Shown one piece after another: positions 16,841 to 25,339 of a stretch of 64,000 nucleotides of DNA (positions are counted from its first letter, which is position 1; each line of letters starts with the position of its first letter). The stretch is from Mesorhizobium sp. (GTDB lineage: Bacteria > Pseudomonadota > Alphaproteobacteria > Rhizobiales > Rhizobiaceae). Below the pieces are notes generated by a model. It had not been told where the DNA came from. It ran no database searches and was given only the letters and a program-made list of their open reading frames with translations. The stretch lies in NCBI RefSeq assembly GCF_004962245.1, contig NZ_SUHQ01000009.1, positions 153,228-217,227 on the forward strand, read 5' to 3'. A program made the translations under genes and the position numbers.

Positions 16841-16958
16841 AACAAAAAGCCCGCTGCCGGGAGGAGGTGGCAGCGGGCTTGATTTTCGAACGCGGCGCGG
16901 GAGGAGGTGCACCGCATTCAGCGTCGGCATCGCATCTGGGAGGAGTAGATGGCCGACA
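16841..16958 (-). ncRNA. Three-hairpin anti-Shine-Dalgarno small RNA, alpha-r14/NfeR1-like
   Basis: On the minus strand three hairpins follow one another, and each shows CTCCTCCC in its loop, the exact complement of a ribosome-binding site. Stem 1 is 16923-16957 (GTCGGC/GCCGAC plus an inner stem), stem 2 is 16892-16915 (GCGGTGC/GCGCCGC), and stem 3 is 16848-16879 (11-bp GC-rich stem) followed by a T-run, acting as terminator. The predicted length is about 118 nt, close to that known for the alpha-r14 family (NfeR1 of Sinorhizobium), which has the same three repeated loops. It should repress many mRNAs by masking Shine-Dalgarno sites. The fold is seen; the family is inferred from memory. Confidence 0.8.
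16848..16888 (-). terminator. Rho-independent terminator of the small RNA
   Basis: AGCCCGCTGCC (16848-16858) pairs with GGCAGCGGGCT (16869-16879), an 11-bp perfect stem with a CTCCTCCC-containing loop on the minus strand, followed by TTTTTG. On the plus strand it is followed by TTGATTTT, so it may also end tetR transcription. Confidence 0.8.
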
Positions 16959-16964
16959 CCCGCG

Positions 16965-16993
16965 AAACTACGGGTTGCCCAATGATTCGGCAA
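16965..16993 (-). promoter_or_regulatory. Candidate promoter of the small RNA
   Basis: Read leftwards, TTGCCG (16988-16993) is followed after 17 bp by TAGTTT (16965-16970). Transcription would start near 16958, exactly at the base of the first hairpin. The match to consensus is moderate, but the position is apt. Confidence 0.5.
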
Positions 16994-17088
16994 CTGCGAA
17001 AGATGCATAGCTGATGTGCAGATTTGCCGCATCGCCCGTGAAAGTTGTGGTCTCGGCCTTTGCAGGAAGCTCTCCCTTGGGAGCTGAT

Positions 17089-18123
17089 TCAGTGTACCGG
17101 GACGTTTTCCCTGAAGATCAGGCGCGGTTCGATGAATTTCCGCGTCAAATAGGGCGCCGAGGATGCGATCGAACCGAGCAGGCGAATGACCGACTGCTTG
17201 GCGATCAGCCGCGCATTCTGGTCGATGACGACGTCGAGCAGGTCGTCGACGAGATAGCCGCGTGTCGCCCTTGTCAGGTCATGGCAGATGAACACCGGCT
17301 TCCTTTGCGGCTTGGCTTCCAGCAGCGCTTTCGCCACGCCGGAGCGTCCGGCGCCGACGCAATAGATGCCGAGCAGCTCCGGCTCGTTGTGCAGCGCCTT
17401 CATCGTTGCCGTGTAGCTGATATCAGGCTCGTCGTTGATCTCGACGGCGCTGGTGACGGTCAGGTTGGGGAACTCCTCGCTGAGCACGGAGCGAAAGCCC
17501 ATTTCGCGTTCCTCGTGTCCGCGATAGGAGCGTGAGCCGACGACCATTGCCAGATGGCCTGGGCGTCCGCCCAGGAAACGCCCCATCAAAAGGGCCGCGG
17601 TGCGTCCGGCCACGCGATTGTCGATGCCGACATAGGCCGATCGTGGTGCGCCCGGAACGTCCGACACCAGCGTGACCAGGCGGATGCCGGCTTCGACGAT
17701 CTCGCGCAGGATGTTGCGCGTTCTCGGGTGATCGACCGCGATGACGCCGACGCCGTTTGCCTTGAGCGAGAGGTTTTCGACGGCCGCCTGCAACGCGCCC
17801 GGCGCGATGCCGGCGAGCTTGTGGATCCGGCAGGAGGCGACGAGCGGCAGGCGCGCCGCATAATCCTCGATATGATTTGCCAGATCCATCATGAAGGCGT
17901 TGGAGCCGATCGGCAGGAAGAATTCGAGATGCGCCGGGCGCGATGGCAGCGTGACCTGATCCACGACCGGTAAGTAGCCGAGCTGCTTGGCCGCCTCCAT
18001 CACGCGCTGCCGGTTGGCAGCACTTGCGCCCGGCCGGTTGTTCAGCACCCGGTCGACCGTTGCGGTCGACAGCCCGCAGCTTCTGGCGATGTCCGCAACG
18101 GTGGCTTTCATTGTCACAGTCAT
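17089..18123 (-). CDS. LacI-family transcriptional regulator
   Basis: About 344 residues. The N-terminal LacI helix-turn-helix reads ATVADIARSCGLSTATVDRVLNNRPGAS, followed by a hinge and a periplasmic-binding-like sugar domain with HLEFFLPIGSNAF and SYRGHEEREMGFRSVL. I chose the ATG at 18123; 18111 is equally possible and neither has a clear ribosome site. It lies downstream of, and on the same strand as, the importer genes 18301-21142, and probably represses that operon in response to its sugar. An RNA hairpin and a RIME-like repeat lie between it and the ATPase gene, so it may be expressed separately. Confidence 0.9.
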   Translation of the reverse strand: MTVTMKATVADIARSCGLSTATVDRVLNNRPGASAANRQRVMEAAKQLGYLPVVDQVTLPSRPAHLEFFLPIGSNAFMMDLANHIEDYAARLPLVASCRIHKLAGIAPGALQAAVENLSLKANGVGVIAVDHPRTRNILREIVEAGIRLVTLVSDVPGAPRSAYVGIDNRVAGRTAALLMGRFLGGRPGHLAMVVGSRSYRGHEEREMGFRSVLSEEFPNLTVTSAVEINDEPDISYTATMKALHNEPELLGIYCVGAGRSGVAKALLEAKPQRKPVFICHDLTRATRGYLVDDLLDVVIDQNARLIAKQSVIRLLGSIASSAPYLTRKFIEPRLIFRENVPVH

Positions 18124-18147
18124 AGGAGCGGATGCGATCCTGTGCCA

Positions 18148-18233
18148 GACCATGATCCCGAACCGAAGGTCCACGTTAGCGAAAGTGGAAACCGGTTTTC
18201 GCTGGAGATCATGGTCAAACAATAAGTTAGAGC
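18148..18233. repeat. RIME-like intergenic palindromic repeat
   Basis: GACCATGATC (18148-18157) is the exact inverse of GATCATGGTC (18207-18216), with a GTGGAAACCGGTTTTCGC core between. Similar elements, often with CCGGTTTTCGG, occur many times in rhizobial genomes between genes. No second copy was seen in this window. Confidence 0.6.
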
Positions 18234-18234
18234 C

Positions 18235-18257
18235 CCATCCCGATTCCATCGGGATGG
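18235..18257. repeat. Perfect 10-bp hairpin between lacI and the sugar ATPase gene
   Basis: CCATCCCGAT (18235-18244) and ATCGGGATGG (18248-18257) form a perfect stem with a 3-base loop. There is no T-run after it in either direction, so it is more likely an RNA-stabilising or attenuating hairpin than a terminator. Confidence 0.6.
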
Positions 18258-18300
18258 AACAGCCTCTGGACATGCGGCCAACCGGCTTGCGCCCGCCCGC

Positions 18301-19095
18301 TCAGCCCTGCGATTGCTTGCCCTGGACGATGGCCTCGTGGATCTCCTCGTCGGACATGCCGGTGATGATCCGTTCGACCTCGGCGACGCTGGTGTTCTTC
18401 GGGTCGATGTCGTCGGCCACCACCTTGCCGCGGCGCATGACGACGATACGGTCGACCACCTGGAAGACGTGGTGAATGTTGTGGGCGATGAAGATGCAGG
18501 AATGGCCCGAATCGCGGGCGCCGCGCACGAAGCTCAGCACGCCTTGCGTCTCGGCGACGCCGAGATTGTTGGTCGGCTCGTCGAGGATGATGAGGTCACT
18601 GTCGAAATGCATGGCGCGCGCGATCGCCACGGCCTGCCGCTCGCCGCCCGAGAGTGAACCGATCGGCGTGGTCGGCGGAATGTTCTTCGAGATGCCGACC
18701 TGCTTGAGCAGATCGCGGGCGACGACGTTCATCGCCTCCTGGTCCATCCGGTTGAGGAAACGCGGCGGCTTGATCGGCTCGCGCCCGAGGAACAGGTTGC
18801 GCGCGATCGACAATTGCGTGACCAGAGCCGAGTCCTGGTAGATCGTCTCGATGCCGTGGGCGATGGCATCGCTGGTGCTGCGGAAGTCCACCTTCTTGCC
18901 GCGGATGAAGATGTCGCCGCTGGTCAGCGGAACCGCACCCGACAACACCTTGATTAACGTCGATTTGCCGGCGCCATTGTCGCCGAGAAGACCGACGATC
19001 TCCCTTTCATTGACATGGAAATTGGTGTCCACGAGGGCTTGGACGCGCCCGTAGGACTTGCGGATGTTCTTCAAGCGGACAAGCGGTTCAGCCAT
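18301..19095 (-). CDS. Sugar ABC transporter ATP-binding protein (single-domain, FrcA type)
   Basis: A 264-residue ATPase with Walker A GDNGAGKSTLI, ABC signature LSGGERQAVAIARAM, Walker B LIILDEPTNNLG and the switch histidine (IFIAHNIHHV). It has one ATPase domain, as in fructose-type FrcA, and not two as in RbsA. It energises import with the permease gene 4 bp upstream and the binding protein at 20210-21142. The order binding protein, permease, ATPase is conserved for this group. The lacI gene lies downstream. Confidence 0.94.
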   Translation of the reverse strand: MAEPLVRLKNIRKSYGRVQALVDTNFHVNEREIVGLLGDNGAGKSTLIKVLSGAVPLTSGDIFIRGKKVDFRSTSDAIAHGIETIYQDSALVTQLSIARNLFLGREPIKPPRFLNRMDQEAMNVVARDLLKQVGISKNIPPTTPIGSLSGGERQAVAIARAMHFDSDLIILDEPTNNLGVAETQGVLSFVRGARDSGHSCIFIAHNIHHVFQVVDRIVVMRRGKVVADDIDPKNTSVAEVERIITGMSDEEIHEAIVQGKQSQG

Positions 19096-19098
19096 GGT

Positions 19099-20085
19099 TC
19101 AAGTTCCCGCCTGATGCCGGCGTTCCAGCCAGGAGTGGAGCGCCATCATGCCAAGGATGATCGCGCCGATGAAGATGTTGTAGGCAAGGCCGGGTACGCC
19201 GATCAGCACGATGCCGTTGCGCATCACGCGCAGGATCAGGATGCCGAGTACGGTCCCGATGATGGTGCCGCGTCCGCCGGTCAGCGCCGTGCCGCCGATC
19301 ACTACCATGGCGATGACTTCGAGCTCGTAGCCGGTGCCGCTGTTGGGGTTGGCCGCCGAGGTGCGCAGCGAGCTGATGATGCCGGCCAGCGAAGCCATGA
19401 TCGACGACAGGATGAACAGGCCGATCTTGACGCCGCTGACGTTGACGCCGCGCGCTCTTGCCGCGCTGGGGTTGCCGCCGGCCGCCTGGATCCAGTTGCC
19501 GGTCCGGCTTTGCGTCAGCACGTAGCCGAGTGCGATTGCGGCTGCGATGAACCAGAACAACGACATGTAGATGCGGAACGGTCCGATGAAGAAATCGCCG
19601 ACCAGCGCCTCGGCGAGCCAGCTGCCTTCGGCGCTCCAGGTCCGTTGCGGAAATCCGTTGGTGACGAACAGAGCGGTGCCGCGCACCACCAGCAGCATGC
19701 CGAGCGTCACCAGGAAGGACGGGATCTTGAGCTGCGTCACGAACCAGCCGTTGACCAGCCCGATGAAGGCGGCAACCAGCAAGGCCACGACAAAGCCGAC
19801 CTCCAGCGAGGTGAGGCCGCTGTTGAAGAGCGTCCACATCAAGACCGGCGAGAAGCCGAACAGCGATCCGACCGAGAGGTCGAATTCGCCCGATGTCATC
19901 AACAGCGTCATCGCCAGCGCAATCAGGCCGAGCTCGACCGTGAAGGCCAGTATGTTGCTGATGTTCTGCGGCGACAGGAAGTCGTGGTTCAGTCCCCAGA
20001 ACACGGCGAGCTCGGCGACAAGCAACACGAAGGGCCCGAATTCCGGCCTCGCGATCGAGCGTTGGATGATGGAGCTATTTTCCAC
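19099..20085 (-). CDS. Sugar ABC transporter permease (RbsC/FrcC type)
   Basis: A 328-residue membrane protein with about ten hydrophobic segments and the family motif SGEFDLSVGSLFGFSPVLM near residue 65. EVIAMVVIGGTALTGGRGT near residue 235 is also typical of this class. It lies 4 bp before the ATPase gene and 124 bp after the binding-protein gene, all on one strand. The intervening stretch 20086-20209 contains no gene and may hold an mRNA structure that separates binding-protein from permease levels. Confidence 0.93.
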   Translation of the reverse strand: MENSSIIQRSIARPEFGPFVLLVAELAVFWGLNHDFLSPQNISNILAFTVELGLIALAMTLLMTSGEFDLSVGSLFGFSPVLMWTLFNSGLTSLEVGFVVALLVAAFIGLVNGWFVTQLKIPSFLVTLGMLLVVRGTALFVTNGFPQRTWSAEGSWLAEALVGDFFIGPFRIYMSLFWFIAAAIALGYVLTQSRTGNWIQAAGGNPSAARARGVNVSGVKIGLFILSSIMASLAGIISSLRTSAANPNSGTGYELEVIAMVVIGGTALTGGRGTIIGTVLGILILRVMRNGIVLIGVPGLAYNIFIGAIILGMMALHSWLERRHQAGT

Positions 20086-20209
20086 GTTGACCCCGCGATA
20101 GGATGGAACTGGCCAGAACCCAGCGCCGCATCAAGCGGGTTTCGAGGCTCGGCGGGATGATGGGGATGATCGCTGCGGCAGCGCCGCCGCAATCATCCCG
20201 ATCGCGGTT

Positions 20210-21142
20210 TTATTTGCCGGACAAGATGTCGTCGTAGACCTGCGCGGTGTCCTTTTCATAGAGCGCGCCGGTGATCACGTCGAAGCCGGGCGGAATGCCG
20301 CTGGCGGCCATGTTGGCGAGGGAGAGCGCTATATAGCTGGTCGCCTGCGGATCCTGCCATTGCCCGGCATTGACGTAGCCGGTCAGCACCTCCTGGGTGG
20401 TGTCGAGCGAGTTGCCCCAGCCGACGACCGGGATTTCGCCCGGCTGGATGCCAGCCTGGTCGAACACCCGCTTGATCGAGCCGGTCACCAGATCGCCGAG
20501 GCCGATGATCGCCTTGACCTTGGCCCTGTTGGCTGTGAGGTAGTCGACCATGCGGTTGATCGCTTCTGCCTGGTCGAGCGTGGCTTCGGTGATCTCATAG
20601 GTGATGCCGAGCGGCTCGAACACGCTCTTGATGCCCTCTTCTTCCTGGACGCCATAGGTGGCGCCGGGGATTTCGACCGGCATCCAGACGAAATCGCCCT
20701 TCTTCACCAGGCCCTTGTCGACCAGATACTGCGCCCAGTTCTTGCCGAAGGTGACGTTGTCGCCGCCGACATAGGCGTTGAAGTCCGCCTTCGGGTCGGG
20801 CGTGTTGAAGTTGATGATCGGGATGTTTGCCGCCCGTGCCTCCTTGACGATCTCGATAAGGCTGCCCGGGTCAGGGCTGGTGGTGGTGATGCCGTCGGCC
20901 TTTGCGGCGATGGCCGCGCGGACAGCCTCCTGCTGGGACGCCACGTCGCCATTGTGGAACGACGTGTTGACGGTGTTGCCGGTGTCCGTCGCCCATTGCT
21001 TGGCGCCGGCGAGGAAATAGGTCCAGACCGGATCGGCTGGGCCGCCATGCGAAATCCAGTAGAAGGTCTTGGCCTGTGCCGCCGCCGGAATGGCCAGCGC
21101 CACGATCAGGCCGAATACAAATAGTCGTAGCCTTGTCAGCAT
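20210..21142 (-). CDS. Sugar ABC transporter substrate-binding protein
   Basis: About 310 residues. A signal peptide (MLTRLRLFVFGLIVALAIPAAAQA) precedes a ribose-class binding fold: VWTYFLAGAKQWATDTG, AIAAKADGITTTSPDP, IINFNTPDPKADFNAYVGGDN, and VVGWGNSLDTTQEVLTGYV. I chose the ATG at 21142 because GGGAGGAAATCAA lies directly before it; an upstream GTG would extend into that site. The acidic and aromatic binding residues point to a monosaccharide. It is the likely recogniser for the operon with the XylX-like dehydratase upstream. Confidence 0.94.
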   Translation of the reverse strand: MLTRLRLFVFGLIVALAIPAAAQAKTFYWISHGGPADPVWTYFLAGAKQWATDTGNTVNTSFHNGDVASQQEAVRAAIAAKADGITTTSPDPGSLIEIVKEARAANIPIINFNTPDPKADFNAYVGGDNVTFGKNWAQYLVDKGLVKKGDFVWMPVEIPGATYGVQEEEGIKSVFEPLGITYEITEATLDQAEAINRMVDYLTANRAKVKAIIGLGDLVTGSIKRVFDQAGIQPGEIPVVGWGNSLDTTQEVLTGYVNAGQWQDPQATSYIALSLANMAASGIPPGFDVITGALYEKDTAQVYDDILSGK

Positions 21143-21380
21143 TTGATTTCCTCCCATTTGAAAAAACTCCTCCACCTCCGACGACGATCACGGCAAACCC
21201 CGATCGTATTTCTTGCCAGCGCCGATCTGGATGCATCACAGCATCCGCTTTTCCGGCATATGGCAAGCCTCCATTTGCCAGTGGTAGTTGGCGCAACCCG
21301 AGGCGCCATCAGCGATCCCATCAGATTGCATCAGTTCGGGTGATATTTTCCGGGCAGGCTGACGATCGGCCTTGCGACCG

Positions 21381-22175
21381 TCATGCAATGCCGCGCGGCG
21401 GCGCGCCAAGCACGGATTGCTCTAGGTCGATCAGCGTTCCGGTCATCAGCCCGGAGGCGTCGCTGAGCAGGAACAGCGTTAGCTGGGCGACTTCGTCCAT
21501 GGTCAGCAATCGACCAAGCGGCAGGCCGGCGGCGGCGATCTTTGCCCAGTTTTCGCCCTTGCCCAGCGTGCGCGCCTGCATCTCTTGTTCGGCCGGCGTC
21601 GCTACCCAGCCCATGTTGATGCCGTTGGCGCGGATGCGATCGGAAAGATGCGCGTTGGCGATGTTTCTGGTCAGGGTCGAAAGCGCGCCCTTGGTGGCGG
21701 AATAGATGGCAAGGTCCGGCGCACCGCAATGCGCATTCACCGACAGGATGTTGACGATGGCGCCCGCCGCCCGCCGCGTCTTCATGTCGGCTACGGCCGC
21801 CTGCATGAGGAAGAACGGCGCGCGCGCATTGACGGAAAACAACCTGTCCCAGTCGTCGATTGTGCCGGTTTCCAGCGAGGCCCGGTCGGTGAGGGCGGCG
21901 GCGTTCACCAGACAATCGATGCAGCCGAGTCTTTTGATCGCTTCCGCCATGACGGCTGCAGGCGCGGCCGGATCTGCAAGGTCGGCCCGGATGAAGACGA
22001 CGGGCCGGCCTGGTCGTGAAAGCTCGTCGGCGATGCGTCCGCCACGCTCGGCATTGCGGCCGACAATGGCGATCCCTTCGCTGCCGCCGGCTGAGGCCAG
22101 CCGGGCGATGGTCTCGCCAAGCCCTTGCGTTCCGCCGGTAACAACAAGGGTCTTGCCCTCAAGAGCGACGATCAA
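21381..22175 (-). CDS. Short-chain dehydrogenase/reductase (SDR)
   Basis: A 264-residue classical SDR. The cofactor loop is TGGTQGLGETIARLA (residues 13-27), followed by RNAERGG, DLADP and NAAALTD. The active site has Ser, Tyr (YSATKGAL) and Lys. It probably oxidises a sugar or sugar lactone with NAD(P). It lies downstream of the XylX-like gene and upstream of the binding-protein gene, so a sugar dehydrogenase role, like XylB of the Weimberg route, is reasonable. There is a 238-bp gap before the next gene with no other gene seen. Confidence 0.9.
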   Translation of the reverse strand: MIVALEGKTLVVTGGTQGLGETIARLASAGGSEGIAIVGRNAERGGRIADELSRPGRPVVFIRADLADPAAPAAVMAEAIKRLGCIDCLVNAAALTDRASLETGTIDDWDRLFSVNARAPFFLMQAAVADMKTRRAAGAIVNILSVNAHCGAPDLAIYSATKGALSTLTRNIANAHLSDRIRANGINMGWVATPAEQEMQARTLGKGENWAKIAAAGLPLGRLLTMDEVAQLTLFLLSDASGLMTGTLIDLEQSVLGAPPRGIA

Positions 22176-22253
22176 TGGACTCTCCCGAATGCCGACGAGC
22201 AGTAATTTCCAATCAGAGAATTCTAGAAATCTATCGGATGTTAGGCTGGGGGA

Positions 22254-23411
22254 CTAGATGAGGTCGGCCCTGGCGAGGTCGCGCATCAGATGGCTGGCGC
22301 CGTAGGTCCAGTGGGGGCAGTCGGGCGACAGCCGCACCCGGTTGACCAGAGCGCCGAATTTCTCCGATGAGATGGTGACGATGTCGCCGACCTTGTGCGT
22401 GAAGCCCTTGCCCTTTTCTCCGCGATCCTTCGACGGCACGAACATGGTGCCGAGATAGAGCACCAGCCCGTCCGGGTACTGGTGATGCGGCCCCATGGCG
22501 GCGGCGACCAGCTCTTCCGGCGAGCGGCTGATCTCGGCCATCGAGCTGGCGCCCTCCAGCGAGAAACCGTCCTCGCCCTCGACCTTCAGGCGCACGGTGG
22601 CCTGCTTCACGTCATCGATGGAAAATGTTGCATCGAACAGTCGGATGAACGGGCCGAGCGCTGCCGAGGCGTTGTTGTCCTTGGCCTTGCCGAGCAACAG
22701 CGCCGAGCGTCCTTCGACGTCGCGCAGATTGACGTCGTTGCCGAGCGTCGCGCCGACGATCCTGCCGCTGCTTGCGGCGATCATGGCGATCTCCGGCTCC
22801 GGGTTGTTCCAGGTGGAAACCGGATGCAAGCCGACATCGGCGCCGAAGCCGACCGATGCCAGCGGTTGGCATTTGGTGAAGATCTCGGCGTCGGGGCCGA
22901 TGCCCACCTCCAGATATTGCGACCAGGCGCCGCGCTGGATGAGCTTCGCCTTGATCTCCATCGCCTCCGGCGAGCCGGGCCTGAGCTTGGACAGATCATG
23001 GCCGATCAGCCCGGCAATGTCGGCGCGAATGGCGTCCGCCTTCTCCGCCGAGCCGCGCGCCTGCTCCTCGATGACCCGTTCGAGCAGGCTGACGACGAAG
23101 GTGACGCCCGACGCCTTGACCGCCTGCAGGTCGACCGGAGAAAGCAGGTATGGTTTTTGCGGATCGCGCGCGGCCTGGAAACTGTTGGCGGCGATCGCGT
23201 CAAGCGATCCGATCGGTTCGCCCCCCGCCGCCTGGACGTAGCCTGCCGGGTCCGGCATCTCGCAGACGTCGCGCACCGTTGGTGCCATGCTCGACGTGAT
23301 GTCGAACACCGTTCCGTCGCGCACCGTGACCACCTGCGGATAGAGCGCGTCGCTTGTCCTGGCGCGGCCGATGAAGAGGCCCTCGTCAGGCAGGAGAGTG
23401 GTGTTCGTCAT
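22254..23411 (-). CDS. FAH-family sugar-acid dehydratase (XylX-like, 2-keto-3-deoxy-pentonate dehydratase)
   Basis: About 385 residues. It matches the layout of Caulobacter XylX: APTVRD near the N-terminus, SPVDLQAVKASGVTFVVS, WSQYLEVGIGPDAEIFTK, WNNPEPEI, LGNDVNLRDVEGRSALLLG, KAKDNNASAALGPF, HQYPDGLVLYLGTMF and KGFTHKVGDIV. The FAH acid cluster (E, E, D for Mg or Mn) is included. Such enzymes dehydrate 2-keto-3-deoxy-xylonate or -arabinonate to 2-oxoglutarate semialdehyde. AGAGGA precedes the ATG at 23411; a longer start at 23513 reads into non-conserved sequence. The exact sugar acid is inferred. No XylD-like dehydratase is in the window. Confidence 0.88.
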   Translation of the reverse strand: MTNTTLLPDEGLFIGRARTSDALYPQVVTVRDGTVFDITSSMAPTVRDVCEMPDPAGYVQAAGGEPIGSLDAIAANSFQAARDPQKPYLLSPVDLQAVKASGVTFVVSLLERVIEEQARGSAEKADAIRADIAGLIGHDLSKLRPGSPEAMEIKAKLIQRGAWSQYLEVGIGPDAEIFTKCQPLASVGFGADVGLHPVSTWNNPEPEIAMIAASSGRIVGATLGNDVNLRDVEGRSALLLGKAKDNNASAALGPFIRLFDATFSIDDVKQATVRLKVEGEDGFSLEGASSMAEISRSPEELVAAAMGPHHQYPDGLVLYLGTMFVPSKDRGEKGKGFTHKVGDIVTISSEKFGALVNRVRLSPDCPHWTYGASHLMRDLARADLI

Positions 23412-23599
23412 GGCTTGCGATCCTCTGCTGTCTTGTTCTGCTGCGACGGTTCGTCTGTGCCGGACCAATGGTTCATCAAAAAGCCTGGCCGGCGGCGGCG
23501 GCACTTTCAACAAATTCCCGTCAAAGGTCTATCCCGTTCCTCGCGGTCAGGCCCCTCCGCTGCATTTCGCATCGTCGAACGCCCATCTTTTGGCGACGA

Positions 23600-23798
23600 C
23601 CGAAGCAGTGGCCGGCGGCGCGCCGGTGCGGGTGAGCAGCGTCGTCTTTCACGGCCGCACCTTGCGCCTGCACGCCGAATTGGGGCAGGGGATGGTGATC
23701 GATGCGCCGCGCCGGGCTGAAGGTTTCAATTCAGCGTCGGCGACGTGGCGCATATCAGCCTGCGTCGTGGCGCTAACTGCCCTATGCTGCCCAGCTGA
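23600..23798 (+). pseudogene. Remnant of an ABC ATPase C-terminal TOBE domain
   Basis: The 425-bp gap 23412-23836 is not empty. Frame one reads GGAPVRVSSVVFHGRTLRL, then HAELGQGMVIDAPRRAEG, the pattern of a PotA/FbpC TOBE domain. After one base is lost near 23723 the frame continues FQFSVGDVAHISLRRGANC to a TGA at 23796-23798, again TOBE-like. No ATPase domain lies upstream. It is a dead 3' end of an iron- or polyamine-type ABC ATPase gene. The rest of the gap holds the divergent promoters, which I cannot place. Confidence 0.65.
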
Positions 23799-23836
23799 TC
23801 TGCCCCTCATCTTCCCAGAAACCGGAGCGCCACCCC

Positions 23837-25264
23837 GTGAGCAATCATCTGAATTTCTTCATCGACGGAAAATGGGTCGCGCCCGTGGTGCCGGCAACGC
23901 TGGACGTGATCGACCCATCCACCGAGGAGGCCTACACGAAGATCTCCGTCGGCTCGAAGGCCGATGTGGATCGCGCCGTGGCGGCGGCCAAGGCGGCCTT
24001 TCCGGCCTTTTCGCAAACCAGTAAGGCCGAACGCCTGAAGCTGCTGAAGCGCATCCTCGAGGTCTACAACGAGCGCTACGAGGACATCGCCCAGGCCGTC
24101 AGCCAGGAAATGGGCGCGCCGATCACCTGGGCGCGTGAGGCGCAGGCCTGGGCGGGCAGGGCGCATATGGAGTCCACCATCAAGGCGCTGGAGGATTACG
24201 AATTCAGCGAGAAGCGCGGCACCACCATGGTGGTCAAGGAGCCGATCGGCGTCTGCGCGCTGATCACGCCGTGGAATTGGCCGCTCAACCAGATCGTCTG
24301 CAAGGTGGCGCCGGCGATCGCCGCCGGCTGCACGGTCGTGCTGAAGCCCTCCGAGATCGCGCCGATCAGCGGCATCGTCTTTTCGGAAGTGATGGAAGCG
24401 GCCGGCACGCCGAAGGGGGTCTACAACATGGTCAACGGCACCGGCCCGGATGTCGGACAGGTCATGGCCGGCCATCCCGATGTCGACATGGTCTCGTTCA
24501 CTGGTTCGACCCGGGCCGGCATCATCGTCGCCAAGACGGCGGCCGACACGGTCAAACGCGTGGCGCAGGAACTCGGCGGCAAGTCGGCCAACATCGTGCT
24601 GCCCGACGCCGACTTCGAGGAAGCCGTGCGCCAGGGCGTCAACGCCTGTTTCGGCAACAGCGGCCAGTCCTGCGACGCGCCGACGCGGATGCTGGTGCCG
24701 GCCGCCCGCCATGACGAGGCGCTGACGATCGCCAAGAGGGCGGCCGAGGCGCACAAGGTCGGCGATCCGCGCTCGGAGGAGACCAAGCTCGGGCCGGTGG
24801 TCAGCAACATCCAGTTCGACAAGATCCAGCGGCTGATCGAGGCGGGCCTCGCCGAAGGCGCGACGCTGGTCACCGGTGGACCCGGCCGGCCGGAACATCT
24901 CAATCGCGGCTACTATGTCAGGCCGACCGTCTTCGGTCACGTCACGCCCGGCATGACCATTGAAAAGGAGGAGATCTTCGGGCCGGTGCTTTCGGTCATT
25001 TCCTATAGCGATGACGACGATGCCGTGAAGATCGCCAACGACACCGTCTATGGTCTCGCCGCCTATGTGCAGTCGAAGGATATCGACCACGCGCGAAAAG
25101 TCGCTGGGCGTCTGCGCGCCGGACAGGTCTCGATCAACTATCCGGAGTGGGACACGTTCGCGCCATTCGGCGGCTACAAGCAATCGGGCAACGGCCGCGA
25201 ATATGCCGACTGGGCGATCCATGATTTTCTGGAGATCAAGGGCATCATCGGCTACGGCGCCTAG
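23837..25264 (+). CDS. Aldehyde dehydrogenase family protein
   Basis: A 475-residue enzyme of full length. Key residues are N147 (TPWNWP), general base E245 (QELGGKS) and nucleophile C279 (GNSGQSCDAPTR), with NAD-binding FTGSTRAG and the C-terminal EEIFGPVLSV and GGYKQSGNGRE. The start is GTG at 23837. It oxidises an aldehyde to an acid with NAD(P). It is divergent from the XylX-like operon. A 2-oxoglutarate-semialdehyde role would complete that route, but the sequence belongs to the broad ALDH group, not clearly to the KGSADH one, so the substrate is open. The gntR gene lies downstream, convergent. Confidence 0.93.
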   Translation: MSNHLNFFIDGKWVAPVVPATLDVIDPSTEEAYTKISVGSKADVDRAVAAAKAAFPAFSQTSKAERLKLLKRILEVYNERYEDIAQAVSQEMGAPITWAREAQAWAGRAHMESTIKALEDYEFSEKRGTTMVVKEPIGVCALITPWNWPLNQIVCKVAPAIAAGCTVVLKPSEIAPISGIVFSEVMEAAGTPKGVYNMVNGTGPDVGQVMAGHPDVDMVSFTGSTRAGIIVAKTAADTVKRVAQELGGKSANIVLPDADFEEAVRQGVNACFGNSGQSCDAPTRMLVPAARHDEALTIAKRAAEAHKVGDPRSEETKLGPVVSNIQFDKIQRLIEAGLAEGATLVTGGPGRPEHLNRGYYVRPTVFGHVTPGMTIEKEEIFGPVLSVISYSDDDDAVKIANDTVYGLAAYVQSKDIDHARKVAGRLRAGQVSINYPEWDTFAPFGGYKQSGNGREYADWAIHDFLEIKGIIGYGA

Positions 25265-25298
25265 CGCAAAACACGAACCGCAGGTCCATGCGTCCTTT

Positions 25299-25318
25299 GC
25301 GCGTCCAAAAGGACGCGC
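25299..25318. terminator. Hairpin between convergent aldehyde dehydrogenase and gntR genes
   Basis: GCGCGTCC (25299-25306) and GGACGCGC (25311-25318) form a perfect 8-bp stem around AAAA, in the 75-bp gap between two convergent genes. There is no T-run, but the position suggests transcript-end processing. Similar hairpins are common at gene ends in Mesorhizobium. Confidence 0.5.
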
Positions 25319-25339
25319 GGCGCCGTGGTGCGGGCTTGG

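Noticed and set aside
16859..16945. Three GGGAGGAG repeats about 40 bp apart suggesting a CRISPR or repeat array
   Set aside because: Only 8 bases are shared and each copy lies in the loop of a separate hairpin with distinct stems, which fits the small RNA.
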